Positions 7,578 through 16,417 of a stretch of DNA of 62,394 nucleotides are shown here, one piece after another (position 1 is the first letter of the stretch; each line of letters opens with the position of its first letter). This stretch comes from a virus. The position numbers were made by a program, and so were the translations under genes. The notes beneath the pieces are model-generated. The model saw only the letters and a list, made by a program, of their open reading frames with translations. It was not told the origin of the DNA and searched no databases. The stretch covers positions 1 through 62,394 of IMG/VR virus record IMGVR_UViG_3300035681_000831. One strand, 5' to 3'.

Positions 7578-10058
7578 ATGTTTTATACGAATGTGTTTCA
7601 ACGTGGAAATCGCATGTATGTGCGAGGATTTGATAAAGGTTTAAGATATACTGATGTTGTAAATTATAAACCGTATTTGTTTATCACAAAGAATGGCGGT
7701 AAATATAAGACTCTTGATGGTAAGCCAGTTGAAAAATTAGAATTTGATTCAATCACCGAAGCCAGAGATTTTATTAATCGTTATGATCAGGTTTCTAATA
7801 TGGAAATCTATGGTCTAACAACATTCCCATATCTGTATATCTTTGATACCTTTAAAGGCGATATCGATTATGATCCAAAACTTGTTAATATTGCTACTAT
7901 TGATATTGAGTGTGCTGCCGACGAGGGATTTCCTGATATTCAGAGAGCCGATAAACCAATTACTGCTATTACCTTGCGAAGTCGCAGCCGTAATTATGTT
8001 TTTGGTTGCGGAGATTTTCACACTGATGATGATAACACTTTCTATCTAAAGTGTAAGGACGAATACGAACTTATACAAAAGTTCCTAGAATGCTGGGAAG
8101 GATTAGACCTAGATGTCATCACGGGATGGAATATTGAGTTCTTTGATATTCCGTATACTGTTAATCGTATTAAAAATCTCTTTAATGAAAGAGAAGCTAA
8201 ACGCCTATCGCCATGGCGTATTCTCGATGAAAAGATTGTCGAGTTCAGAGGGAAGGAAAACCAGTCTTATAATCCTGCTGGAATATCCGTTCTTGATTAT
8301 TACCAATTATATCGCAAATTTATGTTTGGTAACCAAGAGTCATATAAACTGGACTTTATTGCTCAGGTTGAACTTGGCGAAAAGAAGATTGACTACTCGG
8401 AATATGGTAACCTTCTTGAGCTCTACAAAAATAACTACCAAAAGTTTATTGAATATAATATTCACGATTGTGTTCTTGTTGATCGTCTAGAAGATAAGTT
8501 AAAGTTTCTTGAACAAACCATGGCATTGTCTTATGACGCCAAGGTTAATTATCCTGACGTTATGACAACTGTGCGGCCATGGGATATTATTATTCATAAT
8601 TATCTTCTGGAGAAAAATGTTGTCATTCCTCCATTAAAGCGACAGATTATGGAAGGATCTCTAATCGGGGGTCACGTTAAGGAACCAAAGATTGGATTAA
8701 GTAAATGGGTTGTTTCTTTTGACTTGAATAGTCTATATCCGCATTTGATTATGCAGTATAATATCAGCCCAGAAACATTCATGACCAAAGTTCCGTTTCC
8801 TTCCGTTGATGAATTATTGCGTGGAACTTTTGAAATTGATAAATTCAATAAAGAATATTCTCATGCAGCTAATGGTTGTTTGTATCGCAAAGACGAACAA
8901 GGTTTCTTACCTGCATTGATGGAGCGCATGTATAATGACCGCACCAAATATAAGAAGTTGATGATTGAAGCAAAGCAGCGTTATGAGAATAATCCTAACT
9001 CGGAGGACGAGAAATTAGTTGCTCGCTATCACAACATGCAAATGGCCAAAAAAATTCAGCTAAACTCAGCTTACGGTGCGTTGGCTAATCAGTTCTTCCG
9101 TTGGTTCAGTTTTGATCACTCTGAAGCAATTACCATGTCAGGTCAGCTTTCTATTCGTTGGATCGAAAAGAAGATGAACCTGTTTATGAATAAACTTCTT
9201 AATAATCATAACGTAAAAGATATAGATTTTGTTATTGCATCCGACACAGATTCTATCTATGTTGAAATGGATGCTTTGGTAGCGCACCTAGATACTAATG
9301 ATGAATTGAAAATTGTAGCAGCAATTGATCAATTCTGTGAGAAGAAGATTCAACCATATCTTGATGAGTGTTATAAAGAACTTGCAGAGTATATGAACGC
9401 TTATCAACAAAAAATGAAAATGAAGAGGGAAACAATTGCGAACAAAGGTATTTGGCGTGGCAAGAAAATGTATATCCTCAACGCTTGGAATGTTGAAGGC
9501 GTACAATATGCTGAACCCAAGCTCAAGCTCCAAGGTATTGAGGCGGTACGTTCAAGCACTCCAAAAGCGTGTCGAGAGAACATTAAAAAAGCTCTAGGAA
9601 TTATTATGAACGGAAATCAAGAAGAATTGATTCAGTTTATTTCTAAATTTCGTGAAGAGTTTGTAACGCTGCCTTTCGAGGATGTTGCCTTTCCTCGTGG
9701 TGTGAAAGGCATGTATAAGTATATCGACAAGTCTATCGTCTATAAAAAAGGAACGCCAATTCATGTTAAGGGCGCATTGATATTCAATAATCTCCTTAAC
9801 ACGAAGAACTTAAAGAATGTTGCTAGAATTTCTGATGGCGATAAGATTAGATTTGCTTACTTAAAAACACCTAACCCTCTTCAAGAATCAGTAATTGCAG
9901 TTCCTGACGAATTGCCTAAAGAACTAGAGTTTCTAGATAAGTATATTGATCGTGAGACTCAATTCAACAAATCATTTCTGGAGCCGCTTAACTCTATTAC
10001 TGATGTAATTGGTTGGGCTACAGAACAAAGATCAACATTAGAGGACTTTTTCGCATGA
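7578..10058 (+). CDS. 43: Family B DNA polymerase, T4 gp43 type
   Basis: 826 residues, against 898 in T4. All 3'-5' exonuclease motifs are visible: DIE (109-111), ITGWNIEFFDIPY (Exo II) and YNIHDCVLVDRLE (Exo III). Polymerase motif A DLNSLYPHL is near residue 382, motif B KIQLNSAYG near 492, and motif C SDTDSIYVEMD near 555. This is the replicative polymerase that works with the clamp (61772), clamp loader (60043, 60543), helicase (11806) and primase (27934) also encoded here. I use ATG 7578 with GGAGG four bases upstream; TTG at 7575 is an alternative. No intein or intron is seen. Confidence 0.97.
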   Translation: MFYTNVFQRGNRMYVRGFDKGLRYTDVVNYKPYLFITKNGGKYKTLDGKPVEKLEFDSITEARDFINRYDQVSNMEIYGLTTFPYLYIFDTFKGDIDYDPKLVNIATIDIECAADEGFPDIQRADKPITAITLRSRSRNYVFGCGDFHTDDDNTFYLKCKDEYELIQKFLECWEGLDLDVITGWNIEFFDIPYTVNRIKNLFNEREAKRLSPWRILDEKIVEFRGKENQSYNPAGISVLDYYQLYRKFMFGNQESYKLDFIAQVELGEKKIDYSEYGNLLELYKNNYQKFIEYNIHDCVLVDRLEDKLKFLEQTMALSYDAKVNYPDVMTTVRPWDIIIHNYLLEKNVVIPPLKRQIMEGSLIGGHVKEPKIGLSKWVVSFDLNSLYPHLIMQYNISPETFMTKVPFPSVDELLRGTFEIDKFNKEYSHAANGCLYRKDEQGFLPALMERMYNDRTKYKKLMIEAKQRYENNPNSEDEKLVARYHNMQMAKKIQLNSAYGALANQFFRWFSFDHSEAITMSGQLSIRWIEKKMNLFMNKLLNNHNVKDIDFVIASDTDSIYVEMDALVAHLDTNDELKIVAAIDQFCEKKIQPYLDECYKELAEYMNAYQQKMKMKRETIANKGIWRGKKMYILNAWNVEGVQYAEPKLKLQGIEAVRSSTPKACRENIKKALGIIMNGNQEELIQFISKFREEFVTLPFEDVAFPRGVKGMYKYIDKSIVYKKGTPIHVKGALIFNNLLNTKNLKNVARISDGDKIRFAYLKTPNPLQESVIAVPDELPKELEFLDKYIDRETQFNKSFLEPLNSITDVIGWATEQRSTLEDFFA

Positions 10059-10312
10059 CAGATTTCGATGATGATTTCAGCTTTGACTTCGGCTTTACCT
10101 CCGAAGATGAATTGAAAGCAGGAGAATTAGAATTACAAGACCAGCTTGGCAGCACACAGGTAAAGCTAGAAGGTCTACGTAAAATGATTATGCCTCTTCT
10201 TTTAAATTTAAAGAAGAACCCAGACAAAGATATTATTAAATGGGCAGGGGCTGATCGAGTAAAAAACATTGATGCATTCATAAAAAAGATGGATGCTTAT
10301 ATTAAGAGTTGA
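10055..10312 (+). CDS. Conserved small acidic protein between DNA polymerase and UvsX genes
   Basis: 85 residues from an ATG overlapping the polymerase stop (ATGA). It begins DFDDDFSFDFGFTSEDEL and ends with a helical basic half. A similar short acidic protein sits between gp43 and uvsX in many T4-like phages of cyanobacteria. Position suggests a replication or recombination accessory role, but none is known to me. Confidence 0.75.
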   Translation: MTDFDDDFSFDFGFTSEDELKAGELELQDQLGSTQVKLEGLRKMIMPLLLNLKKNPDKDIIKWAGADRVKNIDAFIKKMDAYIKS

Positions 10313-10336
10313 CTTATACAAAAATACATAGTATAC
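10308..10336 (+). promoter_or_regulatory. Sigma-70-like promoter of uvsX
   Basis: TTGACT (10308-10313), 17-base spacer, TATACT (10331-10336). It overlaps the stop of the upstream small gene and lies 29 bases before the uvsX ATG. Confidence 0.8.
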
Positions 10337-10364
10337 TAATAATACGATATATACGGAGATACAC

Positions 10365-11414
10365 ATGTCACTTAAAGAACGTTTAATTAAGAATTCCACC
10401 ATAGATTATACATCTACACTTACTGATTCTAAGATTTATACCAAGAAGGATATGATCCAGACTTCGGTGCCTATGATTAACGTAGCCCTCGCTGGCTCTA
10501 TTGATGGTGGTATTACTCCTGGACTCACAATGTTGGCTGGTCCATCGAAGCACTTCAAGACTGGATTTGCTTTGCTATTGGCTTCTGCCTATTTGAAGAA
10601 GTATCCGGATGGAGTTATTCTATTCTACGATTCCGAGTTTGGCACTCCGCAGTCATACTTTAATAAGTTTAAGATTCCTCTTGACTCTGTTGTTCATACG
10701 CCAATTACTGACGTTGAAGAACTGAAGTTTGATCTCATGAAGCAGTTGAAGGAAATTACTCGTGACGATCAGGTTCTAATCATTATTGATTCTATCGGTA
10801 ATCTTGCTTCTAAGAAAGAAGTTGAAGATGCGATGAATGAAAAGTCTGTTGCGGATATGTCTCGTGCTAAGCAGCTGAAGTCATTGTTCCGTATGATTAC
10901 TCCGCACCTTACGTTGAAGGATATTCCTCTCGTAGCAGTTAATCATACTTACATGGAAATTGGTATGTTCCCCAAGGCAGTTGTTGGTGGTGGAACTGGT
11001 GCTTATTACGGCGCAGACAATATCTGGATTCTAGGTAGACAGCAGGATAAAGATGGCACTGAAATTGCAGGTTACCACTTTGTTATCAACGTGGAGAAGT
11101 CTCGTTACGTACGTGAAAAGTCTAAAATTCCAATTACTGTTAATTATGAGGGCGGCATTAATCGTTGGAGCGGTTTGCTCGATATTGCCCTCGAAGGCGG
11201 TTACGTGGCTAAACCAAAGGTGGGTTGGTATGCCAAGGTGGATCGTGCAACTGGGGAAGTGGATGGAAAGAACTTCCGAGCAGGTGATATCGTGGACAGT
11301 AAGGAATTTTGGATGACAATGTTCCAAGAGACTGACTTCGCTGCATTCATTAAACGCAAGTATTCACTTGACACTGAAGGATCCCTCGTCTATGACGACG
11401 AAGAATCTTTGTAA
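10365..11414 (+). CDS. uvsX: UvsX, RecA-like recombinase
   Basis: 349 residues. Walker A is the phage-specific form GPSKHFKT (59-66) after the TPGLTMLA strand; the Walker B region follows QVLIIIDSIGNL; YGADNIWILGRQ lies further on. UvsX forms the presynaptic filament that drives T4-type recombination-dependent replication and repair. It stands between the polymerase and helicase genes, a usual order in this group. A decayed antisense endonuclease overlaps its last 25 bases. A GGAG-type site precedes the ATG. Confidence 0.93.
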   Translation: MSLKERLIKNSTIDYTSTLTDSKIYTKKDMIQTSVPMINVALAGSIDGGITPGLTMLAGPSKHFKTGFALLLASAYLKKYPDGVILFYDSEFGTPQSYFNKFKIPLDSVVHTPITDVEELKFDLMKQLKEITRDDQVLIIIDSIGNLASKKEVEDAMNEKSVADMSRAKQLKSLFRMITPHLTLKDIPLVAVNHTYMEIGMFPKAVVGGGTGAYYGADNIWILGRQQDKDGTEIAGYHFVINVEKSRYVREKSKIPITVNYEGGINRWSGLLDIALEGGYVAKPKVGWYAKVDRATGEVDGKNFRAGDIVDSKEFWMTMFQETDFAAFIKRKYSLDTEGSLVYDDEESL

Positions 11415-11676
11415 CGACAATTGTCGAAGTGCCATCTTTTCATGATGCTATTGTCACCTGTTTTTCCGCAATGAGGGCAGTTGACAGTTTTCCTAAACTG
11501 TTTCAAAAACGGATTGGTCCCGTTTGTTACTCTGTCCTTTGTCAATGAAGAACCATCATTTCTTTTGAGTAAGTGATGTTTTCCTTTTGATACTAGATCA
11601 GAAGCAACAGAAGAACCGTCTGGTCTTTTGGAATAGAACCGTTATGTTTGATCCATGTTTTACGATAAATATCCAT
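11390..11676 (-). pseudogene. Decayed HNH homing endonuclease with its catalytic core deleted
   Basis: Reading the minus strand from ATG 11676 gives MDIYRKTWIKHNGSIPKDQ, matching the first residues of the intact endonucleases at 1530 and 33787 up to just before their HHIDGN motif. That frame then reaches a stop. A different frame continues without stops with RPDGSSVASDLVSKGKHH and ends with CPHCGK...MKRWHFDNC, the usual C-terminal zinc element of phage HNH enzymes. So the HNH core is missing and the two ends are out of frame. The ribosome site and structured leader are intact. The remnant ends inside uvsX, antisense. Confidence 0.85.
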
Positions 11677-11743
11677 GCTGTGCCTCCGATTAGGTATAGA
11701 GCCCATGGATGTTGGTAGCATCGTGATGGGCAATAATATTTAG
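11677..11743 (-). promoter_or_regulatory. Late promoter plus two-hairpin leader of the decayed endonuclease
   Basis: Late box CTAAATAT at 11743-11736. Hairpin 1 starts at 11731: GCCCAT/ATGGGC outer stem, internal CAC, inner GATG/CATC, loop CTACCAA, one bulged base. Then TCTA, hairpin 2 CCT/AGG with GGAGG, then CAGC and ATG. The outer stem sequence differs completely from the copy at 1584 but the shape is the same. Confidence 0.7.
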
Positions 11744-11772
11744 TTGACTTGATGTTTTGTTTAGTTTATGAT
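11744..11772 (+). promoter_or_regulatory. Sigma-70-like promoter of the helicase gene
   Basis: TTGACT (11744-11749), 17-base spacer, TATGAT (11767-11772). It abuts the late box of the antisense leader on the other strand. Confidence 0.7.
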
Positions 11773-11805
11773 GATGAGGACGATAACGAGGGGTAATAAA
11801 TATTC

Positions 11806-13212
11806 ATGAGTATTGAAAGAACAATTCTATCTAATTTATTGTTCAATGATGACTACGGTCGTAAAGTAATACCATTCCTGAAGCCAGATTATTTTCAGGA
11901 TTATAACGAAAAGGTCGTATTTGACCTAATTGATGATTATGTAAAGAAGTATAATTCATTTCCTTCTATTGAGGCGTTAGCCATTGACCTGTCTAATAAA
12001 GAAGGTCTAAACGAACAAACGTTCAAGATTGCTAAAGAAATTGTCTCGAGTCTTGAACATGATTCTAATACAAAACTGGACTGGCTACTAGATCAAACAG
12101 AGAAGTTTTGCCAAGATAAGGCATTGTATCTGGCGATCATGCGGTCTATACAAATAATGGATGAAAAAAATGGATCTATCTCCAAAGGCAGTATACCGTC
12201 AATTCTTACTGACGCTCTCGGCGTCTCTTTTGATACCCACATTGGTCATGATTTTTTGGCTGACAGTGATGAGAGATACGAATTCTACCATCGTAAAGAG
12301 AAGAGAGTTCCTTTCGATCTTGACTACTTCAACACAATTACAAACGGCGGTCTCCCTAACAAAACTCTCAACATCGCCCTTGCCGGTACTGGCGTTGGTA
12401 AGTCCCTCTTCATGTGTCATTGCGCAGCAGCAAACCTTGCCAAAGGGCTTAACGTCCTGTACATCACGCTCGAAATGGCAGAAGAACGCATCGCTGAACG
12501 TATCGACGCAAATCTTCTAGACACTGCCGTTGATGAATTGGAACTATTGCCCAAGCAGTCATATGATACTAAGATTAACAGACTAAAAGAAAAGTTCACT
12601 GGTAAGTTAATTGTAAAAGAGTATCCAACTGCTTGTGCAGGTTCTGCTAACTTCCGTCATCTTCTTAACGAATTACGTATTAAGAAGAACTTTGAACCAG
12701 ATATTATCTATATTGATTATCTGAATATTTGTTTATCATCGAGGATTAAGCATGGAGCCAACGTCAATTCTTATACCCTTATCAAAGCAATCGCCGAAGA
12801 GCTCCGTGGGTTGGCCGTTGAGTACGATGTCCCTATCGTCTCAGCAACTCAAACAACTAGAAGCGGCTATTCGAACTCAGACGTGGGACTGGAGGATACA
12901 TCGGAATCCTTTGGACTCCCAGCCACAGCTGATTTTATGTTTGCCCTCATTAGCTCAGAAGAACTTGAAAGTCTCAGCCAAATCATGGTTAAACAGCTCA
13001 AGAATCGTTACTCTGATCCTGGGAGTAATCGTAGGTTTGTGCTTGGCATTGATCGCAGCAAAATGCGACTATACGATGTGGAACAATCTGGTCAAGATGG
13101 ATTGGTTGATGATCGCCCAGTGATGGATAAGGGCAAGTTCATGGAGGAAGAAAATGAACGAGGAAGACCAAAATCAAAGTTCGACCGAAGTAAGTTCGAC
13201 GGCTTTAAGTGA
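11806..13212 (+). CDS. 41: Replicative DNA helicase, DnaB family (T4 gp41-like)
   Basis: 468 residues, close to the 475 of T4 gp41. Walker A is GTGVGKS (194-200); Walker B follows DIIYIDYLNI; and VSATQTTRS and KQLKNRYSDPG match DnaB-type motifs H3-H4 with the arginine finger region. The N-terminal 140 residues are the collar-type domain. It unwinds the lagging strand template and pairs with the gp61-type primase at 27934. The 3' end overlaps the following small gene by 59 bases in another frame. Confidence 0.93.
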   Translation: MSIERTILSNLLFNDDYGRKVIPFLKPDYFQDYNEKVVFDLIDDYVKKYNSFPSIEALAIDLSNKEGLNEQTFKIAKEIVSSLEHDSNTKLDWLLDQTEKFCQDKALYLAIMRSIQIMDEKNGSISKGSIPSILTDALGVSFDTHIGHDFLADSDERYEFYHRKEKRVPFDLDYFNTITNGGLPNKTLNIALAGTGVGKSLFMCHCAAANLAKGLNVLYITLEMAEERIAERIDANLLDTAVDELELLPKQSYDTKINRLKEKFTGKLIVKEYPTACAGSANFRHLLNELRIKKNFEPDIIYIDYLNICLSSRIKHGANVNSYTLIKAIAEELRGLAVEYDVPIVSATQTTRSGYSNSDVGLEDTSESFGLPATADFMFALISSEELESLSQIMVKQLKNRYSDPGSNRRFVLGIDRSKMRLYDVEQSGQDGLVDDRPVMDKGKFMEEENERGRPKSKFDRSKFDGFK

Positions 13213-13357
13213 TAAAGAGCATACATTACAAATGGCAGAGCATGTCTGGTTGAAGGTAAAGGGATACCCTATTCCAGACTGCTATTCTGAGAAAGATCGT
13301 CTTGAAATATTTGAAAGATATTATCATCGTGCAGTTTCACAATCACAGGGGGAATAA
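13154..13357 (+). CDS. Small hypothetical protein, 67 aa
   Basis: Starts inside the helicase gene with GGAGGAAG just upstream, which supports translation. The N-terminus is Ser/Gln/Thr rich; the C-terminal part has WLKVKGYPIPDCYSEKDRLEIF. A similar short protein follows gp41 in related phages as far as I recall. Function unknown. Confidence 0.65.
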   Translation: MNEEDQNQSSTEVSSTALSDKEHTLQMAEHVWLKVKGYPIPDCYSEKDRLEIFERYYHRAVSQSQGE

Positions 13358-13543
13358 TTGATAGTTTGTTCTTGTAACTATATTGACACTGCTGACATTA
13401 AGGCTGTCCTGAATTATGTTACAGAGCCAAACGAACAGCAGGTGTTAAATATGCTTGCCTGGACGCCAGAATGTGCTTATTGTAAAGATCTGATTACCAA
13501 CGAAATCCGTAGATGTATTAAGGAGATGACTGATGGCGCTTGA
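13358..13543 (+). CDS. Bfd-like [2Fe-2S] protein (bacterioferritin-associated ferredoxin type)
   Basis: 61 residues beginning MIVCSCNYIDTADIKAVL, with cysteines at 4, 6, 39 and 42. The pattern C-x-C then 32 residues then C-x2-C is that of the Fer2_BFD cluster-binding domain, which in Bfd delivers electrons to bacterioferritin for iron release. It starts with TTG at 13358, right after the previous stop, with GGGGG upstream. With the phage Dps at 20856 it suggests iron handling, though this link is inferred. Confidence 0.75.
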   Translation: MIVCSCNYIDTADIKAVLNYVTEPNEQQVLNMLAWTPECAYCKDLITNEIRRCIKEMTDGA

Positions 13544-13724
13544 TTATAAGGTTGTGAAGGTTGAAAATTCTTACGTTGTTGAGGAAAGATTGACAGGGTA
13601 TCAGATCAAGAGCTTTACAGATCAGAATGAAGCCAAAAAATATATGAAATTTTTGAATCTTGGCGGAGGTTTTTCTGGTTTTACACCATCATTTATACTA
13701 AATAAAAATAGCAAAAATATGTAG
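13533..13724 (+). CDS. Conserved small phage protein, 63 aa
   Basis: ATG at 13533 overlaps the end of the Bfd-like gene. The C-terminal KYMKFLNLGGGFSGFTPSF block resembles a short protein found near gp41 in T4-like marine phages. It has no known function. Confidence 0.65.
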   Translation: MALDYKVVKVENSYVVEERLTGYQIKSFTDQNEAKKYMKFLNLGGGFSGFTPSFILNKNSKNM

Positions 13725-13857
13725 GATGCCTTGAGCATCAGCGGCACGAGCCACAATAGAAGGGCCACGGAATAGTCGGGAGTAAATGGTGGGGTTCCAC
13801 CCGACACATATTGCGCTAGAAGAAATTCGGAGGGTAGGTTCGCCTACCCTCTTTTTT
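13698..13857 (+). ncRNA. Candidate late non-coding RNA with terminator
   Basis: A CTAAATAA late box at 13698-13705 predicts a start near 13711. The next 120 bases hold no good reading frame but several stems: GATGC/GCATC (from 13726), and GTCGGG/CCCGAC enclosing TGG...CCA (about 13773-13804). It ends at a strong terminator, so a transcript of about 147 bases is predicted. It matches no riboswitch I know. It may be a small RNA or only a structured 3' untranslated region. Confidence 0.4.
13830..13857 (+). terminator. Strong rho-independent terminator
   Basis: GAGGGTAGG-TTCG-CCTACCCTC followed by six T. It closes the helicase transcript or the candidate RNA. Confidence 0.85.
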
Positions 13858-13871
13858 GTAGGTATTTCTCG

Positions 13872-13900
13872 GGGCGAGTCTGAAAAGGCTTGCCCTTTTT
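13872..13900 (+). terminator. Second terminator in tandem
   Basis: GGGCGAGTC-TGAAAA-GGCTTGCCC with two G-T-type pairings, followed by five T. Together with the one 15 bases upstream it isolates the late region that follows. Confidence 0.7.
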
Positions 13901-13905
13901 CGTAT

Positions 13906-13913
13906 TATAAATA
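13906..13913 (+). promoter_or_regulatory. T4-type late promoter
   Basis: TATAAATA directly after the tandem terminators, with a predicted start near 13919, 25 bases before the ATG at 13944. It marks the beginning of the virion gene block. Confidence 0.75.
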
Positions 13914-13943
13914 TGATAAATGTTTTGTTCTAAGAGGTCTATA

Positions 13944-15191
13944 ATGCTATCTTTTTCCAATTATTTGACTGAAGCTAAAAAGAAAATTGATTCTTCCGAA
14001 ACTGAAATCGAGCCAGATACAGATAAAATTAATAGTAACACTGCTCTTGGTGTGGCGTTCGAGACCCTTACAGCTTTGCATCTTCATGATAGAACAGACT
14101 CCTCGAAAAATAAAGATCCAGAACATTTAAAGAGAATTGAAGAGATTAGAGCAAAACATCAAAAGGCTCTCGCTTTCCTTACTCCAGAAAAAAGAGCAAA
14201 AGTTTTAAAAGGCGCAGACAGAGCAGCTACTGCATATCTTGAAAGTTTAGGTAATCAAGGCATCAAACCAACAGACATTCACGAAGTGCATCATACAAGC
14301 ACTGGCATTGATAAAGTTTTTGGTTCAAAAGTCAGTCAATCTCAGAACCCACATGATATTGTTGTAAGAACAAAAAGACCACATCCATCAGCATTCGGTC
14401 CAAATAACGATCTTCATGGAACTTCCTTGAAGCTAACACAGGGAACTTTGAGTAACAATGGTGTTGGCGAAATGGATAAAGTGGCTGCTAGTCATGGTAT
14501 GAAATTGAATATGGGCGACATCTGGAATAAAGGTTACAAAGACACTGTTGGTGATATGCCTAAAAAAGAAGTGAAGAAAATAAGAGATAGAGAAGATGTT
14601 GCTGGTGGTTACCTAAAAACTAGAGATAAAGTTCTGAAACATTATCAGAATGCGTTTAATAGCCCTGAAGGTGCAACTCCGGAAGAAAAATTAGAAAACC
14701 AGAAAAAACATTTGGCATATTTAATGAAATCAAATCCAGATATGAATTATGATTACACTAATGCTGAAAAGGGTTATTCAAAACCAGTTTCGGATCTAGA
14801 TCATGTAAAGGCTGTGCAGGCTGCTAGATCGTTTAGTACAAGAGTAACAGATAGTATGATGCATATTTACGATCACGAAGGTAAACATATTCTTTCTGTT
14901 GAACATAGAGCTACACATGGTCCATGGTCGTCAATTCAAGTAAACGCTAAACTTGGATCAATGAAAGCGACGGGTCAACCAGCAAAGGCGCATCCAGCAG
15001 CTGCTGTAAATCCTCCAGAAAATAAAGCTCCTCCTGTCCCAGTTCAAGCACCACCAGCACAAAGACCAGATTCAGGTGGATTTGGACAACACAGAGGCGA
15101 TGGACCAAATATTGGAAAACAATTGCCTAAACATTATCAAGGATATGTTGACAGATCGAGTTATATGGGTCACAAGGATAACGGGCAATGA
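13944..15191 (+). CDS. Putative capsid-targeted protein with nuclease-like motif
   Basis: 415 residues from ATG 13944 (AAGAGG upstream; the Met at 13920 has none). The N-terminus MLSFSNYLTEA resembles the T4 capsid-targeting sequence, and LTE-A would fit cleavage by a gp21-type protease (after L/I-x-E). The body has NPHDIVVRT and then GTSLKLTQGTLSNNG; a D...SLK arrangement of this kind occurs in PD-(D/E)XK nucleases, but I cannot confirm the fold. The C-terminus is Pro/Ala/His rich and low in complexity. It overlaps the next gene by four bases. Best reading: an internal head protein with possible nuclease activity. Confidence 0.55.
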   Translation: MLSFSNYLTEAKKKIDSSETEIEPDTDKINSNTALGVAFETLTALHLHDRTDSSKNKDPEHLKRIEEIRAKHQKALAFLTPEKRAKVLKGADRAATAYLESLGNQGIKPTDIHEVHHTSTGIDKVFGSKVSQSQNPHDIVVRTKRPHPSAFGPNNDLHGTSLKLTQGTLSNNGVGEMDKVAASHGMKLNMGDIWNKGYKDTVGDMPKKEVKKIRDREDVAGGYLKTRDKVLKHYQNAFNSPEGATPEEKLENQKKHLAYLMKSNPDMNYDYTNAEKGYSKPVSDLDHVKAVQAARSFSTRVTDSMMHIYDHEGKHILSVEHRATHGPWSSIQVNAKLGSMKATGQPAKAHPAAAVNPPENKAPPVPVQAPPAQRPDSGGFGQHRGDGPNIGKQLPKHYQGYVDRSSYMGHKDNGQ

Positions 15192-16417
15192 GAATAGATT
15201 TTAAAACCTACTTAAACGAACAAGCTGCTGCAACAGAAGGCAAAGCACTAAAGCATCTTCGTCATATTGAAGATTATGCTATTCATGGTGGTCATGATGG
15301 TGTCGCAGCCGCCGATGAACATCTTCGTGGTATGCATGATATGTTGCTTGGTAAAAAATCAAGTTTACATGCTTCTACAAAATACGACGGTGCGCCTTCA
15401 ATTGTATTTGGACAGCATCCAGAAACTGGACAGTTTTTCGTAGCTTCTAAGTCTGCTTTCAATAAAACTCCAAAGATTAATTACACTGACGAAGACATTG
15501 AAAAGAATCACGGACATGCTCCTGGATTAGTTACCAAACTAAAAGCTGCATTGAAACATCTTCCTGGTGTTATGCCACGTGAAGGCGGAGTGTATCAAGG
15601 CGACTTAATGCACACTGAAGGCGATGCTGTTTCAAAAGGTGGTAAAACTTCTGTAACTCCTAACACTCTTACATATTCTGCACCAAGTAATTCGCCTGAA
15701 GGCAGAAATATGAAAAAGAAATTAGGTGTAGTTGTTCATACAAAATATACTGGTCGTGGTGGTTTACAAAGTATGTCAGCTCAACCACTTGATGCTAAGA
15801 CACGTGCTAAGTTTAAAGATCATCCTGACGTTAATAATATTGATCCTACTATAGATGTTAATCCAGCTAACTATTCTCCTGAAGAACAAAAAGCATTCCT
15901 TAATCATATGGATAAAGCAAAAAGAGCTTATGCTTCTATGAAACCAGAAGCTATGGATGCTATTGCTGGGCATGGTGAACAACTAGAAGCTCATGTTAAT
16001 AATATGATTAGAACTGGTGGTAATGCTTCTGTTCAAGGATATATGGATCATTTGACTGCTCGTCATCAGAAAGATCTTGAGAAAGTTAAGACAGATGCAG
16101 CCAAACAAAAAAGAATACAGGCGCATGGTGAATTACTTTCTCATATTAGTAACAACAGAGATCATTTCGATAAGTTATTGAAGGTTCATGGGCATTTGCA
16201 AGACGCTAAGAATGTATTGACTAATGTTCTAGCAAAGAACTCTCCATACGAACATAGTGTTGCTGGTGAACACACTGGACCAGAAGGAACAGTTGTTGTT
16301 GATAAGAAAGGCAATGCTTCTAAATTTAATAACAGAAGAGAATTCAATCGCCTAAATTTCTTGAAGGGCGCATTCCAGAAACAGCAGGTAGCAAATGCAG
16401 AAGATCAACTTCAGTAA
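15188..16417 (+). CDS. DUF6267-like protein with ligase-type KxDG motif, possibly head-packaged
   Basis: 409 residues. The N-terminus MRIDFKTYLNEQ has the same targeting-like motif as its neighbours. KYDG at 65-68 followed by FFVASKS (83-89) and GVYQGDLMH (134-142) mimics motifs I, III and IIIa of covalent nucleotidyltransferases (DNA/RNA ligases and capping enzymes), where the Lys carries AMP or GMP. I believe this family is listed as DUF6267 in T4-like phages. The C-terminal half is helical and basic. Neighbours overlap at both ends, so the three genes 13944-17318 are one unit. The ligase reading is an inference from motifs only. Confidence 0.6.
   Translation: MRIDFKTYLNEQAAATEGKALKHLRHIEDYAIHGGHDGVAAADEHLRGMHDMLLGKKSSLHASTKYDGAPSIVFGQHPETGQFFVASKSAFNKTPKINYTDEDIEKNHGHAPGLVTKLKAALKHLPGVMPREGGVYQGDLMHTEGDAVSKGGKTSVTPNTLTYSAPSNSPEGRNMKKKLGVVVHTKYTGRGGLQSMSAQPLDAKTRAKFKDHPDVNNIDPTIDVNPANYSPEEQKAFLNHMDKAKRAYASMKPEAMDAIAGHGEQLEAHVNNMIRTGGNASVQGYMDHLTARHQKDLEKVKTDAAKQKRIQAHGELLSHISNNRDHFDKLLKVHGHLQDAKNVLTNVLAKNSPYEHSVAGEHTGPEGTVVVDKKGNASKFNNRREFNRLNFLKGAFQKQQVANAEDQLQ

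Noticed and set aside
13725-13860. Cobalamin riboswitch for the B12-dependent reductase
   Set aside because: GCCAC strings occur but not in the order of the cobalamin riboswitch core, and the reductase gene is 20 kb away.
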